Below, piece by piece: positions 47,301-64,000 of a DNA stretch of 64,000 bases (position 1 is the stretch's first letter; the number at the start of each line of letters is the position of its first letter). Where the stretch lies: positions 404,217-468,216 of the forward strand of contig MBPM02000071.1 in the NCBI GenBank assembly GCA_001695595.3, written 5' to 3'. The position numbers were made by a program, and so were the translations under genes. Origin of the DNA: Plasmopara viticola. Lineage: Eukaryota; Oomycota; Peronosporomycetes; Peronosporales; Peronosporaceae. The notes under the pieces are model-generated. The model made no database searches. It was not told the DNA's origin and saw only the letters and a program-made list of their open reading frames with translations.

Positions 47301-47799
47301 TGATCTTTCTTTTGATCAAAGTTAGATTGATGGTGCATTGATCGATTATTCTGTATAGAGCCTTTTTCATCGTTCCCTTCAGCTTAAGTTCCAAAGCTAT
47401 ACGTAATTAGCGAATCGTTATCACTCAACTAATCTTTTTCATTTACAATGTCCTTTGAGATCGTATTGATTGTCCATTGTTGTCGTTTGCGGTGCTACCT
47501 GCTTGTCATAGAAGGTGTTGTTAGTATTCCATCGTTGTCATTATTGGAGCTATTTGCATCCCGATTGTTGCCATTGATGGAGATGCTTGTAAGTCTGCTG
47601 ACGCCATAGTTGACATTATATTCCTAGGCAACTGTCGAAGTGTCGAACTATCAATAGTCTAAAGTAGATCAGTAGCTCATTTCGTTAGTTTGCATCGGAT
47701 ATCTTTTATGCGTGCTAGTTGAAGCTTCTCGCTTTTTGCTTCAGCAGGTTGCTTCAATTTATTTTTTCGATCGCGGACACTTTTGAAACTTGGCAACGT
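44380..47799. other. Unassigned interior of the Polinton relic
   Basis: About 3.4 kb of AT-rich sequence with short open frames. On the plus strand at 44455-44718 an 88-codon Lys-rich frame (starting MRLTQIEDIISFKKLTQNV) is the longest; further Lys-rich fragments run to about 45300. On the minus strand, fragments at about 46000-47300 look coding in composition (for example FPEGTRRPIS and YIPANGGYRVKLLDEKLK near 46900-47040) but match no family I recognise. They may be other virion genes. Confidence 0.4.
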
Positions 47800-48381
47800 T
47801 ATCGAGTCTATATAACATTACAATTATTGTTATCAAATAGAAAATGGAATCTTTAAAATTAACATGATTAGAGTATTGATCAACAATACTCAGAGTAATG
47901 TTGCTGTATGGTCCAACCTTGATCGAGAGTCATTGTTTACGAAGGCTGAATTATAATATAAATGACCAATAGCTGTTGCTTGAGGACAAAACGTTGTCAT
48001 ACTATTAGGTGGTATGCTAATCCGATTGTTGAGACAAATACGAATTAAATGCCTGCTGACGGAATTGTCTTGTGAAGAGATGCTAAAAAAAGACCTGATT
48101 TGTTGTTTGAATGCTCGGTGGGTACGTTGCTGGACCAAATCCAATCAAATTCGAAAATCCGTTGTTTGTGGTTGGTAATACGGTTCCGATTAATGAGTGG
48201 TAAGTCGCCGCTGTTGCAACTGAGACGCCGAAGATTCTGTGGCTGTATAAACTTTCATAGATGTTAATTGAGAGTTGCAAACCTGCAGGCTCGACAGAGC
48301 AATTTCCTGATTGTTGAAAATTACATCCGATCCGGTAAAGTTTAAATTAAATGTATTATACAAGCCATTGGGAAGATACAT
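47800..48381 (-). pseudogene. Polinton-type minor capsid (penton-like) protein, decayed
   Basis: On the minus strand, overlapping frames give blocks in the order seen in Polinton penton-type proteins: LPNGLYNTFNLN and DVIFNNQEIALSSLQV near 48300-48375, then FSNLIGFGPATYPPS with QTTN (about 48100-48145), SVSRHLIRICLNNRIS (about 48020-48065), and a C-terminal SIVDQYSNHVNFKD (about 47840-47885). At least three frame shifts separate them. The N-terminal start is only about 500 bp from the PRP8 start codon, on the opposite strand. Confidence 0.6.
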
Positions 48382-48463
48382 TTAACAATGATAGTGCTTG
48401 TCACGTAACTTTTTGAACACGCAAACACTGCCACATCCAATTGGAACATTCAAATCGCAAATA

Positions 48464-48649
48464 TAATTTGCAAAAAAATTCTACCTCCGTAAGTTTAGAC
48501 TGGGTGCATCAAAGGAGAAGCAACTAAATTTGATGCAAAAGGTAATTCGACGTTTGATTTTGAGTTTACACGCAGAAAAGAAGGCTATTTTTGAAGCTGA
48601 AACGCAATTAAAAAGTGTCGTTTCTAATTGGAATGACCAGATTGCTTGA
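48464..48649 (+). other. Short coding-like fragment of unknown origin upstream of PRP8
   Basis: A plus-strand frame of about 60 codons includes YLRKFRLGASKEKQLNLMQK and IFEAETQLKSVVSNWNDQIA and ends at TGA 48647-48649. Its Lys/Glu/Leu-rich amphipathic composition suggests a real helical protein segment, but it lacks a start codon and a partner exon. It may be a gene fragment left by the adjacent insertion. I do not recognise the family. Confidence 0.3.
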
Positions 48650-48900
48650 CGTACTAGTCGTGTAATACTTGGGTCTCGGATCTTCACCGTACGTCAGACC
48701 ATATGGCTAGTGCAAAAAATTATACAACAATGTGCATGTCAGTGTTTTCTACAAATTCTATCACATTCTGGTGAAATTTTTGCCTAAAAATTTGCTTTGC
48801 CACATGATATCCTTGATAGAAGCATAACGATCCAAAGTATTCTATACGCTAGACTACCGCGTCCGCGTGCCACTCATACAAAAGCATTTCCGCATCCAGC

Positions 48901-56195
<7,295 letters not shown>

Positions 56196-56584
56196 GTTGC
56201 CGCAAGTCCTTCCAGTGGGAATACAGCACCAGTAAATATTCCTAGTCAGAAGCAACGATTGCATTGCATACGTAGAATTGTGATTGGCTAAAACACCCCC
56301 ACCCACACACCACTCGGGAAATCCTTCAAGAAAAAAAAACTTGGTGCGCACTTCCTCGTCCGCCCCCTTGCTTTCGTGGCCAGTGTGCACTCTTGGACTC
56401 GCAACACGTAGCATCAGCGCTAAGAGGTGTGTCTTCTTTCTATTCTGCACCATTAAGAGGGTTTAATTAGCTCTGTAAGCTTTAAATTCAGCGACTAAAC
56501 CTTCTTATCACTGTCCACGTCTTGGTAGGATTGACGTCAATTTGCTGCTCTAAAGTAAGCAAAGTGTCCCACATCGACTCCAAC
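56196..56584. other. Intergenic spacer PRP8-CNOT10
   Basis: 389 bp between tandem plus-strand genes. It contains a run of eight A after a C-rich stretch (about 56295-56340). No feature recognised. Confidence 0.4.
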
Positions 56585-58889
56585 ATGTCGGGGGCTAAGG
56601 ACAACAAGTCCTCGTTGAGCCACCGTGCTCAGCAAAAGTTCAAGTGTGTCTCAATTGCGTGACTGATTGACTCCTCGCCCTTTATCCTGACATGTTGACC
56701 TTTTCTTGACAGTGTGGGCAAGTACGAGGAAGCCGTCGACGCGTTAGAAAAGCTAGTGGAGGAAATCGATCCTCGCCAGGACTTTAAAGTGCGCCACAAT
56801 GTGGCTCTGGCTCGCTTTGCTGCAAAGCTCGATCCTCCTGACAAGCTGCAACAGGCGCTCCGTCAGAACTTGCGCACGCAGCTGAAAGAGCACGAAAACA
56901 ATAGCAAACCCGTATCGACTGCCGAAGCAGAGACTGGAGAAGACAGCGGTTCGTTTTCGATCGATAGAGAGACGCGTATCTTCGCTTAATTACGCGGCGT
57001 CTCTGTTCATGGCCAAGCAGTATGCACAAGCGTGTTCAGTACTGGAAGCTGTGATGCGCTGTGTCGATCCCATTGACGAAAATGTTGCGATGCACGCGAG
57101 TTTTCTCTATCTCGACGTGATTTTACATAGCAGTAGAGGTTGTGTGACCTCGGAACGGGAACGAGCAGCGACGATGCAAAAGGCACAGAGCATTTTGACG
57201 TTTCTGGAGAAGCCGCACCGGTTCAATACAGTGCAAGACGTCGCCGATCATCTGGTGCAACGAGATGCAAGTGGCAACGTGATGGAGACGGACGTGCAGA
57301 GGAAAAGTCGGTGGGATGTGACTGAGTTTCGCTTTCGATTGCACTTGTACCGTGCCAAGTTTATGCTGCTACAGTGTAAATTAAAGACTGCAAAGAAGGA
57401 AGTCAAGTCGGCACTGGAGATTTTTCAAAAGGAGATAAGCCGTACGACCGAGGAGACTCCACGGCGTCTTCGTCTGTCTTGTCGATGGAGTCCGAAAAGA
57501 CGAGCTCGACCATTGGCCATCCGTGCTTAGCAGTTCAGAACTCGACCGCACTGTTTCTCAAAGCAAATTTGGAATATTTAAAAAGGAATTACACGAAATG
57601 TATCAAGCTCCTGGCCTCGTGTACACAGGAGGCTGTAAGTGAGGTACGCGTTCATGTCGTTGCTCGGTATTGTAAATGAGTTACTAAGGATGCATGCATT
57701 GGTGAGCAGAGTGTTTTGTTGAATAATATGGGCTGCATCCACTATCAAATGGGCCACCGCAAAGCGGCACAGTCGTACTTTGCCAGGGCATTGCAAGCGA
57801 CAATGAAAGCAAACAAGATGGACGCGATCGTGATTGTTAGTTCTTGCCACCATGAAATTATGTACAATAATGGTCTACACTTATTGCTTCAGGGGGACTA
57901 TGCATTGGCATTTCGATGCTTTCACGAATCGTCCCGACTGTTTTTTAATCGACCTAAACTTTGGTTACGGCTGGGTGAGTGCTGTACAGCCGCTTTTGCC
58001 AAGGAGCAAAACTGCTGTGGTCGCAGGGAACAAGAGCGGTTTGATCCAAGGCATTGTGGGCTCTGGATCTCATCGTCGTGTCTTGCTTCCGACGAGCTTA
58101 CCGTCTGCAGCGTCACAAAAGATTGAATTACCAACGAAACATGTCCATGGGCATGGAATTCGGCAAGCGTCTACCGAGGCAAACGACGCGGATGGTGCTC
58201 CGACAATGAGTCTGCCATTTGGCGCGAAGTGCTTTAAGAATGTCGTTTTACTGTGCAATCAGCTGTTGACTTCAGGAAGCGCAAACGGAAATTCAAACGC
58301 AAATGGCGAAGCTGGTGATACCAACGCCCTTGATGTGAAGGCACTGGATGCCTTGCGTCAAAAAGCGCTGGTCAATCTGTCGTACGTCTACTTATCCATG
58401 TACGAGCCGCACTTGGCGATCACAAGTGCCAACGAGTTGCTAGCATTGCCCACTTGCTCGAAAGCAAATGCCTTTTTGGCGCGATCGTACGCAGCAGAGG
58501 CACTGTGTATGCTATCACGGGCGTCAGAAGCGACCGAAACGTTGCAGGCAGAGCAAGACTTGATTGCCATGGCTGAAGAATACGCGCGAGAAGCCAATCT
58601 TCAGGTGAGACCAGTAGGGACTTGCAGGGTTCGATCACTTCTAATGTTGAAATCGCTCTGATGTGTCTTCTTTTAGTTGTTTCGGGCTCGAGCTGGTGTT
58701 CACGTGAACATTGCCACTTCGCTTTTGCTACAAGGGCGCAACTTAGAAGCCGAAGAAAGCGTAACGCGTGCCGTGAGAGAAAACCCAAACTGTCGCGAGT
58801 CACTGGAACTGTTGGTTTACGTGCTGCTGAAAAAGGGCGACACAAAGAAAGCGCTTCGTGTGCTCAAAGAGGCACAAGTGATGCAGTGA
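56585..58889 (+). CDS. CNOT10: CCR4-NOT complex subunit 10 (TPR protein)
   Basis: Scaffold subunit of the CCR4-NOT deadenylase, a TPR-rich protein that pairs with CNOT11. Exons inferred: 56585-56643, 56713-57634, 57710-58604 and 58677-58889, about 700 residues. Family blocks are clear: KQYAQACSVLEAVMRCVDPIDENVAMH, then LHLYRAKFMLLQCKLKTAKKEVKSAL, FLKANLEYLKRNY, LNNMGCIHYQMGHRKAAQSYF, RPKLWLRLGECC, GLIQGIVGSGSHRRVLL, ALVNLSYVYLSMYEPHLAI and FLARSYAAEALCML, ending ALRVLKEAQVMQ. Three frame breaks interrupt it: at about 56945 (one base extra, or two missing), 57430 (one missing) and 58008 (AAAA run). Conservation continues across each, so they look like sequence errors. At first sight the TPR pattern suggests SRP72, but the blocks above are specific to CNOT10. 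Confidence 0.88.
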
Positions 58890-59248
58890 AGAGGAAAGGT
58901 CTTCAAGGCGTACTAGAGTAGCAATCCTATGTGTACAGGTAAGACCAGCTTTACCTTTTGACGGAGATCATTAAAAGCGGTAAGCGTTGTCGAAACACGG
59001 GCAGAAATTGGCAAAACTCGGGAGTGCTTTTTTTACTGGTTTGGTCTGTCCACTAAGCTCCTCTGCTTGCTGTTCTACCCTGACTAGGCTGCCTCCTCTA
59101 ATTCCTGCATGCACCATCGCTCATTTGCTCTCATCCTGTCTTGTTTCTGATCTCTCTACGTTTGCCAACTTTCACGACAAAAGAGCAACCAGGTGATTTC
59201 CTCTCTCGTGCAAAGGTCCTGCAAACTGGTTTGTGGAGAAAGGATTGC
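58890..59248. other. Convergent spacer CNOT10 / G3BP-like
   Basis: 359 bp between convergent genes, pyrimidine-rich on the plus strand. No further feature. Confidence 0.4.
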
Positions 59249-60736
59249 CTACTCCGCTCGCGTCAACGAGGCGTCGACTTTACCACTACGGTGGCTGCCA
59301 GTCTTTTCACGACGTGGCACCTCACGTCTGTCTCCCTTGTTGGCGGAAAACGCTTCGTCACCACTCCGTTCCTTCCTTTCACCACGACCACCTTTGTTAA
59401 ATCCCCGGCCGCGACCACGCGAATCAGTGCTTCGAAAATTGCCACGCTGAGCGTCCTTCCGTTCAGCCCGCTCGTCCACTTGGAGAACCTTGTCAAACAC
59501 CTTAAATTCCTTGGCCTCGGCCAGAGCAGCCCGCATACTCTCCTGTTCATAAAGTCGACAAATGCAAAGCCTCGCTGGGCCACAACGCTCACTCCCGCGA
59601 TCGAGCCGTAGCCTTTAAACAGCTCTCGCAAATCACTTTCACGTGTCTGTGCAGGCACGTCCCGGATAAAGAGGCTGTGAAACCGCTTGTGGTCCTTCTC
59701 CTTGCCACTGCCCGCTTTATTGTTACGACGTGTCCGCCGTTGGTGAGTCAGTCGACGGAGTGACCGTGGCAGACGACGGCGGACACGGGCGCGACAACGG
59801 GCTTTGGGGTCGCTGTCTTCAAGGACCCGAAGCTGGCACAGCCGAGGGCGCAAGAGTGGCTGTAGCCTTGGAAGCTGAGAACAACGCAGCCCACGTCTTG
59901 GGTTTTTCCGGTTCAGTGGGGACCGGCACGACTGGGTCTGCGGGTGCAACCACCGGAGTTACAACCGGAGTAGATGACGCAGCAGCGACTCGGCTCTCGT
60001 ACTGTTTCTCCGGCGACTTGACTGGCGACGGTGTCTCGACAATCGGCGCTTTAATCTCTTCCTTTGCTGCGGTGTTCTTGACCGGCGAAGACGCGACAGT
60101 AGCCGTGGCGTTCGTCGGCGAGACGGGCGCCACTTCCTCGGTCTTTGTTGCCGTCCTTTTGCTCGATCCAGGCGACGTGTCGTTGGCAAACGAAACCGGT
60201 ACATGCGTCTCCTTTGGCAGCTTCTTACGAGGCGATGGGGGCGACGGCGTCGTGGTCCCGTTTGCCGTCATTGCGTCCGATGCCACGTCAACAGCGGCCA
60301 CGCCAGGGAGCTCGAGAAATCGCAGACAATCATTCAGCACAAAGTAGCCTTTCGGCTGCACTGCCAAGAAGAAGGTTTGGACAAAAGGCTTGGGCGTGGG
60401 GCTCCCGCGCAGCGTCATGACGCCCGTGACCAGCACAAGCACGCCGTCTCCGAGCGAGTTCTGGCAGTCAATCGAGCCGTCATCCAAATCGACGCGAGCG
60501 CCGGCGTACCCGCGCTTGAGAATCTGTTCATTAATGGCCCGCTGGCCAGCAATGGGCTCCTCCATGTGCGAGCCAATGCCGTGACACCACCGACTTTCGG
60601 CCTTGTAAAAGCGATGGAGACTCTGCGGCTCCTTGGCGAGAAAGTGGTAGTACTGACGCATAAAGGTGTTGCCAACGGACGACGGCGACGGCATCGTGTC
60701 GTCCTCGGCGATCGCGGGGGCAGACATTTCAGGCAT
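59249..60736 (-). CDS. G3BP-like RNA-binding protein (NTF2 + RRM + RGG)
   Basis: Related to Ras-GAP SH3-binding proteins, RNA-binding stress-granule factors. Order of parts: NTF2-like domain (about residues 20-145: VGNTFMRQYYHFLAKEP, LHRFYKAES, VLVLVTGVM, FVQTFFLAVQPKGYFVLNDC); a Pro/Thr/Ala/Glu-rich disordered linker; one RRM with RNP2 SLFIRDVP and RNP1 QRGFAFVDF; and an RGG-type basic tail (RGRGRGFNKGGRGERKERSG). The start is MPEMSAPAIAEDD at 60736; the stop is near 59249. Between about 59725 and 59821 the frame changes two or three times within the linker, and another single-base loss at about 59540-59545 separates the RRM core from its last helix. The architecture is complete across these breaks, so I read them as sequence errors. 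Confidence 0.85.
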
Positions 60737-60873
60737 TGGACGATGGGAGATTTGAGTTTGGATCTAAATCTAACGGTGGGCCATGTTTCAGTGCCGGCAA
60801 ATGGGCTTTGCTCTTTTAGAGAGACGTGGTGTGACGAACGAGTCTATTTTAACCTGGCCTTGTCTTTTTTGGG

Positions 60874-61545
60874 TCACTTGAGGGCAAAAATAAGGGGAAG
60901 ACTGATGGCCGCCAAGGCCGAAAAGAACAGACAGAGGCACCAAAGATACTTTTGGCGCGCTTCGCGCTGGAGCTGACGCGCGTGCTGCAATTCGTCGACA
61001 CCCTTGCCAATTTCGACGCGCACGGCTTCGACTTTGGTCGCAATCTGGTCCACGCCGTGGCCTTGCTCGCTGATCATGGTCCCGACTTGATGAAAGAGGG
61101 CATTCACAGCCGCCGCTTCTTGTGCAATCTCACCCGCTTCAAGCACTTCCTCCTTCGCAGTCTGAATCTCCTGGGCTGAAATCGCGATTGCCCCGTTACC
61201 AGCCAGAAAGTCAGCGTCGCACAGGGCTTCGCGACGCGCAGCGGCTTGACGTTGCGAGCTTTGCAAGTCTTGCATCACCTTGACAAAGGTTCGCTGGACA
61301 TCGCGAAAGCCGCTGGCGTCCCCTTTTTCGCGCTTGTGTTCACGCAAAAAGGTGGCGAGAGTTTGGTACGTTTTCGTGGCCTCATCAAGCTGCGGCACTA
61401 CGCTCGTGATAAAGTCTTTTTCACTCTTAAGCGTCGAATTCGAGGCTGCTTCGCTGATACCGACAGTAAGCGTTCGCAGTTTTTCCAACAAGATTTTGGC
61501 CTCTTCAAGCGTAGAGTGGACGGATCTCCCTGCGCCGTTTTCCAT
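60874..61545 (-). CDS. Qa-SNARE-like (syntaxin) protein
   Basis: Membrane-fusion protein. The C-terminal third has a SNARE helix with syntaxin spacing (EAAAVNALFHQVGTMISEQ then GHGVDQIATKVEAVRVEIGK), whose central glutamine fits the zero layer. A single transmembrane anchor (WCLCLFFSALAAISLPLIFA) and three residues follow. The N-terminal half is helical and compatible with a Habc bundle (LEEAKILLEKLRTL..., LDEATKTYQTLATFLREHK). No frame breaks. About 223 residues from the ATG at 61545 (MENGAGRSVHS); an in-frame upstream ATG at 61599 would add 18 residues. It lies 137 bp downstream of the G3BP-like gene's divergent end, in the same orientation. Endosomal (syntaxin 7/Pep12) type is possible but not proven. 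Confidence 0.8.
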   Translation of the reverse strand: MENGAGRSVHSTLEEAKILLEKLRTLTVGISEAASNSTLKSEKDFITSVVPQLDEATKTYQTLATFLREHKREKGDASGFRDVQRTFVKVMQDLQSSQRQAAARREALCDADFLAGNGAIAISAQEIQTAKEEVLEAGEIAQEAAAVNALFHQVGTMISEQGHGVDQIATKVEAVRVEIGKGVDELQHARQLQREARQKYLWCLCLFFSALAAISLPLIFALK

Positions 61546-61749
61546 TCTAATACAAAAAGATCCCTGTAATACCCTTCGGTGATTAAAGTCCGCCGGCACT
61601 GGCCTGGAAACACACTGCTACGTTATATAACGCCCCATTCTAGCATCCGTTGCGCGGGCTCAGAATAACCACATTGCAATCTATTTACGTTCTATCGTCC
61701 ACAATATTTTATTCTTGAAAAATGACCCTGCACATTTGCGCATAATTCA

Positions 61750-64000
61750 ATGAAAGTGAACCACGCGGGTGCTGTTCCAGCACGCAAAAACAACAGTGTC
61801 TTTGGCACAATCAAGAGCAAATTGGCCAAAAATCTTGGCCACTGGAAGTCGAGTTTGTCAGCGTCGCCTACTGCGCAAGATTTGCTCAAACGTGAGGCGG
61901 AAGCCACAGCGGTTGGATCTGATCAACAACAATGGAAGTTGAAGAGAATAATGGAGTGATAGAGAGGAAATAGGTGTTGAGTTGCATCAATTGCAAAGCA
62001 TCAAGGAGGTTGCATTGGTTTCTACCGTTGATAGAATCGTCAGCATTCAGAGCACTGTGTGGTTCAGACCAGCAGAAGTGCTTTGAGACACCAGAAGAGA
62101 GTGGACAAGGCAACGATGGCAGTGACGAAGACGAGCTAGAAATTCAAGAAAAGATAGTCAATCAAAGTGACGATGAAGAGGAATTTCGAAAAAACGACAA
62201 AGCTAGTTTAAAACAGCCGTCAAGTCAAACCCTTCAAGGCGACAATGACGATACACGAGAGGCGTTTGATCAAGTCAAAGGATTACGAGAGTCAGAAGCT
62301 TTACCGCTCGTCCGGAGAATAGTATGAAAACGATTATTGCGATGACGAGTGCTTGGTGGCGATTTAATGAATCTGTAGGTTTTTCGAAAAAGGTGGATCT
62401 GACGATCATTGGAATCACGCCCAAGGCTCTGCGTAACCATATTCCGTGTGACGATGTGCGTGAGACGAACGAGGATGAATACTTGGTTGCTGATGCACCG
62501 ACAACACGTCGCTCATGCGAGCCGCTATCGTCTCCGTTAAGGCGAGTGCATCTCGGTGCCGGTGTTGAAATGATGCCCTTTGAACGAGGGCTGCCTCACC
62601 CTCCTCTTGAAAAGGTGTGTGAAGAATCCGGTAGCCTTCCTTACCGACCAGTTTCGCTACGAGGGTTCAGGGGCCGAAGTCACCCGTTGATTGTTGCGCA
62701 GACCCCCATCTTGTCGTCAGCAAAAGACGTGGTGCAAGTCGATCAAGTTCCCGATGAAGACAGAGCAGAAACCAATACACTCGACACGGGCGCTTTGATT
62801 ACTCGCACGTTTGGGGAGCGCGTCGTCACTTCATTGGCCGCCGATGCGTGGGGTGACCGGCAAGGTGGTTTGATGCGATTATCTTAGCAGTGAAAAAGGC
62901 CAATGTAGCTGCTGTCGATGCCGTGGCGCGGCAAGACTTATTGGGCGCGACGTTTGCAGCTGTCCAATGCGGCGTGGAAGACCGCGTGGCTCCCGTCATG
63001 TATTGTGCCCTCGTGCCTCCATGCTGTGCTCAAGGACTTTGCTCGTGTTGACGCAAGGAAGCGTGCAAGAGCTGATTTCGAGTCGCATAGCGTACCGTGG
63101 TTAAACACGCAATTGTCAAGCCTAGTCAGTGCTCTCGTCAAGAAGATGGGGGACTCGAACAAGCGCACGCAACGGGAAATTACCCAAGCTCTGCTTCGGA
63201 TCGCTCGACTCCGTTCGTTGCGAGCCCTTCCTCACCTGTTACTGCACTTGAGTGGAAAAGAACTCCACCACGTCGACAGCTGGAAATCCTTCGTCGTTTG
63301 ATCCAAGAATTTGGCTTTCCTCCGTGGCTGAACCCTCGTTGCCACAGCAACAATTGACAGTTGACACGGTGCTTGCCTTGTTGCCCCGAGCTTGTTAGTT
63401 GCCGAGGAAAAGACACGCAAAGTTGCAATTGAGCTTCTTGCAGACATTCAGACTTGTACAGGGAGCTCCACGGCTTGGCAGACTCAGCTCGCGCGACGTG
63501 GAACGCTCAAGCCCGAAGTGCTTCGCTCGTCATTCGTCGTGTGGATGAAGTGGTTGCAAAGCGAGAGCAGCAACAAGCAGCAAACGTGTCGTTGGAAGAA
63601 GCAAATGGGGCTACACGTAACCAAGCAGACGGCAGATGGACGATGAAAGTGCGTTTCTCCTGCTGAGCTTGTGGACGTGCCGCAAGAAGACTCTTCATCG
63701 AGTGTAACTTACTAGAGGGCTTACTATCGCGTGCGCAAGATGTCGTGGGACCAGTAAAGTGGCGCAAACTCTCGAGCAAGACGTGGAGTGATCGAAAGGA
63801 AGCGCTTTTAGACATTGAAAAGGGTATTACGGAAGCAACTTTAGACTTGGACGATGTACGATCAGCCGATGGATCGTGCGTACAGAGTACGTTTAGTGCG
63901 TACAGTGCACTAATGCATCGCGCGTTAAGTGACAATATTGCCCCTGTGGCAAACACGGCGTAGATACGTATGCCACTCTTATTAAGGTGTATGGTCCTCA
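61750..64000 (+). CDS. TOG-domain microtubule-associated protein, 3'-truncated by the window end
   Basis: Composite reading across several frames. From the ATG at 61750 comes a basic/coiled segment (RKNNSVFGTIKSKLAKNLGH, EEIGVELHQLQSIKEVAL), then an acidic stretch (SDEDELEIQEKIVNQSDDEE). Next is a TOG-like helical-repeat domain from about 62805: FGERVVTSLAADAWGDRQ, GVEDRVAPVMYCALV, LVSALVKKMGDSNKRTQREI and LLVAEEKTRKVAIELLADI. A second begins at about 63745 (VKWRKLSSKTWSDRKEALLDI ... ALSDNIAPVANTA). The first resembles the CEP104 TOG domain; the tandem pair could also fit XMAP215 or crescerin-type arrays. At least six single-base breaks occur (about 61948, 62040-62100, 62325, 62870, 63015, 63255, 63515 and 63960). 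The reading continues past the window. Domain call is moderately firm; exact family and start are not. Confidence 0.6.

Larger units (their letters stand above)
42600..48400. mobile_element. Decayed Maverick/Polinton (virus-like DNA transposon)
   Basis: An AT-rich block contains motif-level remains of two genes that occur together in Maverick/Polinton elements and related virophage-like viruses: protein-primed family B DNA polymerase (+, about 42650-43975) and a minor capsid/penton-type protein (-, about 47800-48381). Both are broken by many stops and frame shifts. Between them are Lys/Asn-rich and other open fragments on both strands that I cannot assign. Integrase, packaging ATPase, protease and major capsid protein were not recognised, and no terminal inverted repeats were found, so the borders are approximate. 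The element is non-functional as seen. Confidence 0.65.

Noticed and set aside
56585..58889. SRP72 (TPR protein of signal recognition particle)
   Set aside because: The TPR pattern first suggested it, but blocks such as FLKANLEYLKRNY, NNMGCIHYQMG and WLRLGECC are those of CNOT10.
59730..60347. Plus-strand frame of 205 codons, Gly/Thr/Val-rich
   Set aside because: Antisense shadow of the Pro/Thr/Ala-rich linker of the G3BP-like gene, which has clear domains on the minus strand.

Overview
The window is a stretch of nuclear chromosome from an oomycete, most likely a downy mildew or Phytophthora relative. This is inferred from gene content and gene style, not from a database match. Intron-poor eukaryotic housekeeping genes sit in compact islands, introns are short (about 57-171 bp, mostly 60-90, GT...AG), the TKL kinase is of the oomycete type, and MULE-type transposons are present. 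Long AT-rich, gene-poor blocks filled with decayed mobile DNA separate the islands.

Layout. 1-1.3 kb: the 3' part of a WDR55-like WD-repeat gene. 1.3-7.5 kb: a gene-poor block with a SINE-like element, a MITE-like inverted repeat and two tandem repeats. 7.5-11.2 kb: a large protein with three PDZ-like domains and a long Gln/Arg/Glu-rich region, possibly spliced to a membrane-anchor tail. 11.2-19.0 kb: two MULE DNA transposons. One is an internally deleted relic. The other is nearly complete and carries a second SINE-like copy inside it. 19.2-29.9 kb: a gene island with an EttA-type ABC-F ATPase that has a probable mitochondrial presequence (-), eEF1B-gamma (+), Mediator subunit MED14 (+), an ER protein disulfide isomerase (+) and a TKL kinase (-). 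29.9-48.9 kb: a 19-kb AT-rich desert with an LTR-retrotransposon gag relic, a LINE reverse-transcriptase relic and, at about 42.6-48.4 kb, the remains of a Maverick/Polinton virus-like element (DNA polymerase B on +, minor capsid/penton-type protein on -). 48.9-64.0 kb: a second island with PRP8 (+), CNOT10 (+), a G3BP-like NTF2+RRM+RGG protein (-), a Qa-SNARE-like protein (-) and a TOG-domain microtubule-associated protein (+, cut by the window end).

The genes do not form a pathway. They cover core functions: pre-mRNA splicing, transcription, mRNA deadenylation, translation elongation, ER folding and vesicle fusion. From about 52.9 kb to the right edge nearly every coding region is interrupted by 1-bp frame breaks, mostly at short homopolymers, while protein-level conservation continues straight through. 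About 17 kb of coding sequence to the left of that point shows almost none. I read this as residual assembly error rather than pseudogenisation.

The most interesting object is the decayed Maverick/Polinton. It has no intact reading frame, but short diagnostic motifs of two different virus-type genes survive.
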